DNA of 64,000 bases from JAFGRU01 sp016934985 (GTDB taxonomy: Bacteria > Desulfobacterota > Desulfuromonadia > Desulfuromonadales > JAAYDE01). A program made the translations under genes and the position numbers. Shown piece after piece: positions 62,291-64,000 of the stretch (positions are counted from its first letter, which is position 1; every line of letters starts with the position of its first letter). The notes under the pieces are model-generated. The model saw only the letters and a list, made by a program, of their open reading frames with translations, was not told where the DNA came from and did not search any database. Where the stretch lies: positions 186,001 through 250,000 of the forward strand of contig CAXXJQ010000006.1 in assembly GCA_963665045.2 (NCBI GenBank), written 5' to 3'.

Positions 62291-63052
62291 ATGGATTTCG
62301 ATTTTTCCCTTTTGCAAATAGGCATGGTGTGCCTGATCGGCATTGTCCTGGGCATCTGGGGGGCGATTCTCGGCAGTACCATGTTTGTGCTCGTTCCTCT
62401 GCTGAACTACCTGGGGCTCCCCATTCATGCGGCCATCGGTACGGCAAAACTCTCCATTGTCGGCCGGGAAATCATGCCGATTTTTGTTTTCGGGCGGAGC
62501 GGAAAAATCACTGCCAGGCTGGTTGTTCCCCTGTGCCTCAGCTTAATCGTCAGTGCCCATCTGGGAGCACTTCTCGCAGTAAACCTTGATGGAGAGATTC
62601 TCAGAAAAATAGTGGGCGCTTCCATGGCCATAATGTCCTTAATCGCCCTCTTTAACAAGAACACCGGACTCGGAGAAACCCCCGTCACCTTCACCCTCCG
62701 TCATGATCTCATTAACATTGCCTGTGGAACCCTGATCGGTTTCTATACCGGGATATTCGGCGGCGGCACCAATATTTTCATTATTTTTCTCCTGGTATAC
62801 TTGTCCGGTAATTCCTTTTTGCAGGCAGTTGCCAATTCCAAAATACCGAATATTCTTGTCACCGCCGCGTCACTTCCAGCTTTTATCGGCAACGGTTATG
62901 TCATATGGAAGATCGGAATTCCTCTTACCCTCTGCACGGCCCTGGGCTCGACCCTTGGGGCAAAACTCGCCCTGAGGAAAGGAAGCCGGCTGATTCGCGC
63001 TCTGTTCCTGGCCCTGGTTATCAGCCTGGCTGTTATCTATCTTGCAACCTGA
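62291..63052 (+). CDS. TauE/SafE-family anion exporter
   Basis: A 253-residue inner-membrane protein with eight helices. The two repeats begin GIVLGIWGAILGSTMFVLVPLL and TLIGFYTGIFGGGTNIFIIFLL, with the second glycine-rich half well conserved; KLALRKGSRLIRALFLALV is the typical end. It moves sulfite or organosulfonate-type anions, or related compounds. It is only distantly related to the AT-rich TauE at 9398 and has normal composition. Confidence 0.85.
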   Translation: MDFDFSLLQIGMVCLIGIVLGIWGAILGSTMFVLVPLLNYLGLPIHAAIGTAKLSIVGREIMPIFVFGRSGKITARLVVPLCLSLIVSAHLGALLAVNLDGEILRKIVGASMAIMSLIALFNKNTGLGETPVTFTLRHDLINIACGTLIGFYTGIFGGGTNIFIIFLLVYLSGNSFLQAVANSKIPNILVTAASLPAFIGNGYVIWKIGIPLTLCTALGSTLGAKLALRKGSRLIRALFLALVISLAVIYLAT

Positions 63053-63158
63053 GATTTGGGTTGCCTCTTTTCCGAATGATTGTTTTCTTTCCCCTAAGCC
63101 AGAAAAATTTTGACGGAGGAAACCACGGAGGGCTGGGAATATTCTCGGCAGCACGGCC

Positions 63159-64000
63159 ATGATCACCGTATGGCTGCCACTGACCCTTTTCTGCGCCTTT
63201 TCCCTGGCCACCAGCGACGCTTTAACAAAAAAGGCCCTCGTCCATCATAACGAGTACCTGATTGCCTGGTTGAGGCTTCTGCTCACCCTGCCAGTCCTCT
63301 TGGCCCCCCTGTTTTTTATACCCGTACCGTCTCTGAACCAGGATTTTTATTCTGCCGTTCTCATCGCCCTGCCCCTGGAGACCGCCGCAGCATTATTTTA
63401 TATTCGCGCCCTCAAGGTTTCACCTCTCAGTCTGACCCTTCCGTTTCTGGCTTTTACCCCTGTTTTTCTTCTCGTCATTCCTTTCCTCCTGCTGGGGGAG
63501 AAAATTACTCAAACCGGCGGCATAGGCATCCTTCTCATTGCCATGGGAAGTTATACCCTGAACCTCGGTGAAACCCGGAAAGGTCTCATGGAGCCATTTC
63601 GAGCTATCCGCCGCGAGCGTGGGGCACTCTACATGATTATCGTCGCCTTCCTTTTCAGCATCACCTCCACCCTCAGCAAAAAGGCTATTGCCGCCTCATC
63701 GCCACTGTTTTTCGCCTCTATTTACTTTCCGGCCCTGGTTCTTTTACTGACGCCTTTTGCCATCTATTTCGGCAAAAGGGAGATGAAAGGGATGTTTAAA
63801 AACAAAGCCTTCAAGTCAGCCCTTCTCCCCTCCTTTTTCTATTCCATAATGCTCATCACCCACATGCTTGCCATCAGCATGGCACCCGTGGCCTACATGA
63901 TATCCGTCAAGCGCCTGAGTCTCTTAATCGGGGTGTTTTACGGGCATTTGTTTTTCAAGGAGAAAGGATTCCGGGAACGGCCCCTTGGGACGGCGTTAAT
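63159..64000 (+). CDS. EamA-family (DMT) transporter, cut by the window end
   Basis: A plus-strand frame from the ATG at 63159 stays open to the last base. About 280 residues are visible with eight or nine helices: LPLTLFCAFSLATSDALTKK at the start, AALFYIRALKVSPLSLTLPF as the first EamA repeat end, and LLPSFFYSIMLITHMLAISM in the second repeat. Such proteins export small metabolites or amino acids. Its substrate is unknown. Confidence 0.8.
   Translation, partial: MITVWLPLTLFCAFSLATSDALTKKALVHHNEYLIAWLRLLLTLPVLLAPLFFIPVPSLNQDFYSAVLIALPLETAAALFYIRALKVSPLSLTLPFLAFTPVFLLVIPFLLLGEKITQTGGIGILLIAMGSYTLNLGETRKGLMEPFRAIRRERGALYMIIVAFLFSITSTLSKKAIAASSPLFFASIYFPALVLLLTPFAIYFGKREMKGMFKNKAFKSALLPSFFYSIMLITHMLAISMAPVAYMISVKRLSLLIGVFYGHLFFKEKGFRERPLGTAL

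Noticed and set aside
1..64000. tRNA or rRNA genes
   Set aside because: I looked for cloverleaf-like and rRNA sequence and saw none, though a tRNA scan would be decisive.

Overview
The window looks like a chromosomal segment of a Gram-negative, GC-moderate bacterium, most likely a Desulfuromonadia-type deltaproteobacterium. This is an inference from gene content and style (lipoproteins, an RNA-helicase/cold-shock cluster, PilZ proteins, small zinc-ribbon proteins, REP/RAYT remnants); no rRNA or tRNA confirms it.

Layout. 1-9.2 kb is ordinary core chromosome: the end of glnE, a DUF4136-type lipoprotein, a DUF924 protein, a Pmp3-type micropeptide, a HEAT-repeat/zinc-ribbon protein overlapping an aminotransferase, a TrkA-type regulator paired with a CPA2 antiporter, a methyltransferase and a PAS protein. 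9.2-14.1 kb is a transition zone: an AT-rich TauE/rhodanese pair, an IS110 element with a structured leader, REP-like repeats, a periplasmic binding protein and a RAYT remnant.

14.07-30.2 kb is a mobile gene-cassette array. I count 18 attC-like sites, most about 100 bp and strongly alike, all in one orientation and separating small minus-strand genes. No integron integrase is visible, so this is a CALIN (cluster of attC sites lacking an integrase), at least within the window. Two IS91-like elements that carry a tyrosine recombinase, one IS1182-like element and one ISL3-like element have invaded it; three of the four sit at attC core sites. Two cassettes are present twice in shuffled order. 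Most cassette proteins are small predicted membrane proteins, several with zinc ribbons.

30.4-64 kb is core again: a lipoprotein, a GH3 hexosaminidase, a CPBP protease, then a tightly overlapping four-gene operon (C39-like peptidase, RimK-like ATP-grasp ligase, GCS2-like ligase, N-formylglutamate amidohydrolase) that looks like a pathway making an unknown amide-linked or peptide product. Next come a cold-shock/RNA cluster (DeaD-like, CspA, a Lys-rich micropeptide, RhlE-like, two zinc-ribbon proteins, an RRM protein and a helicase-tail remnant), a secreted coiled-coil protein, convergent PilZ paralogues, a BMP-type nucleoside ABC importer ending in a xanthine phosphoribosyltransferase gene with a visible promoter and operator, a 1024-residue fusion of radical SAM, methyltransferase and zinc-binding domains with a small lipoprotein, a penicillin-binding protein, a hybrid histidine kinase, a second TauE protein and a truncated EamA transporter.

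Four genes carry single-base frameshifts (glnE, the DUF4136 lipoprotein, the DUF4870-like protein and the first IS91-linked recombinase). These may be real decay or sequence errors.
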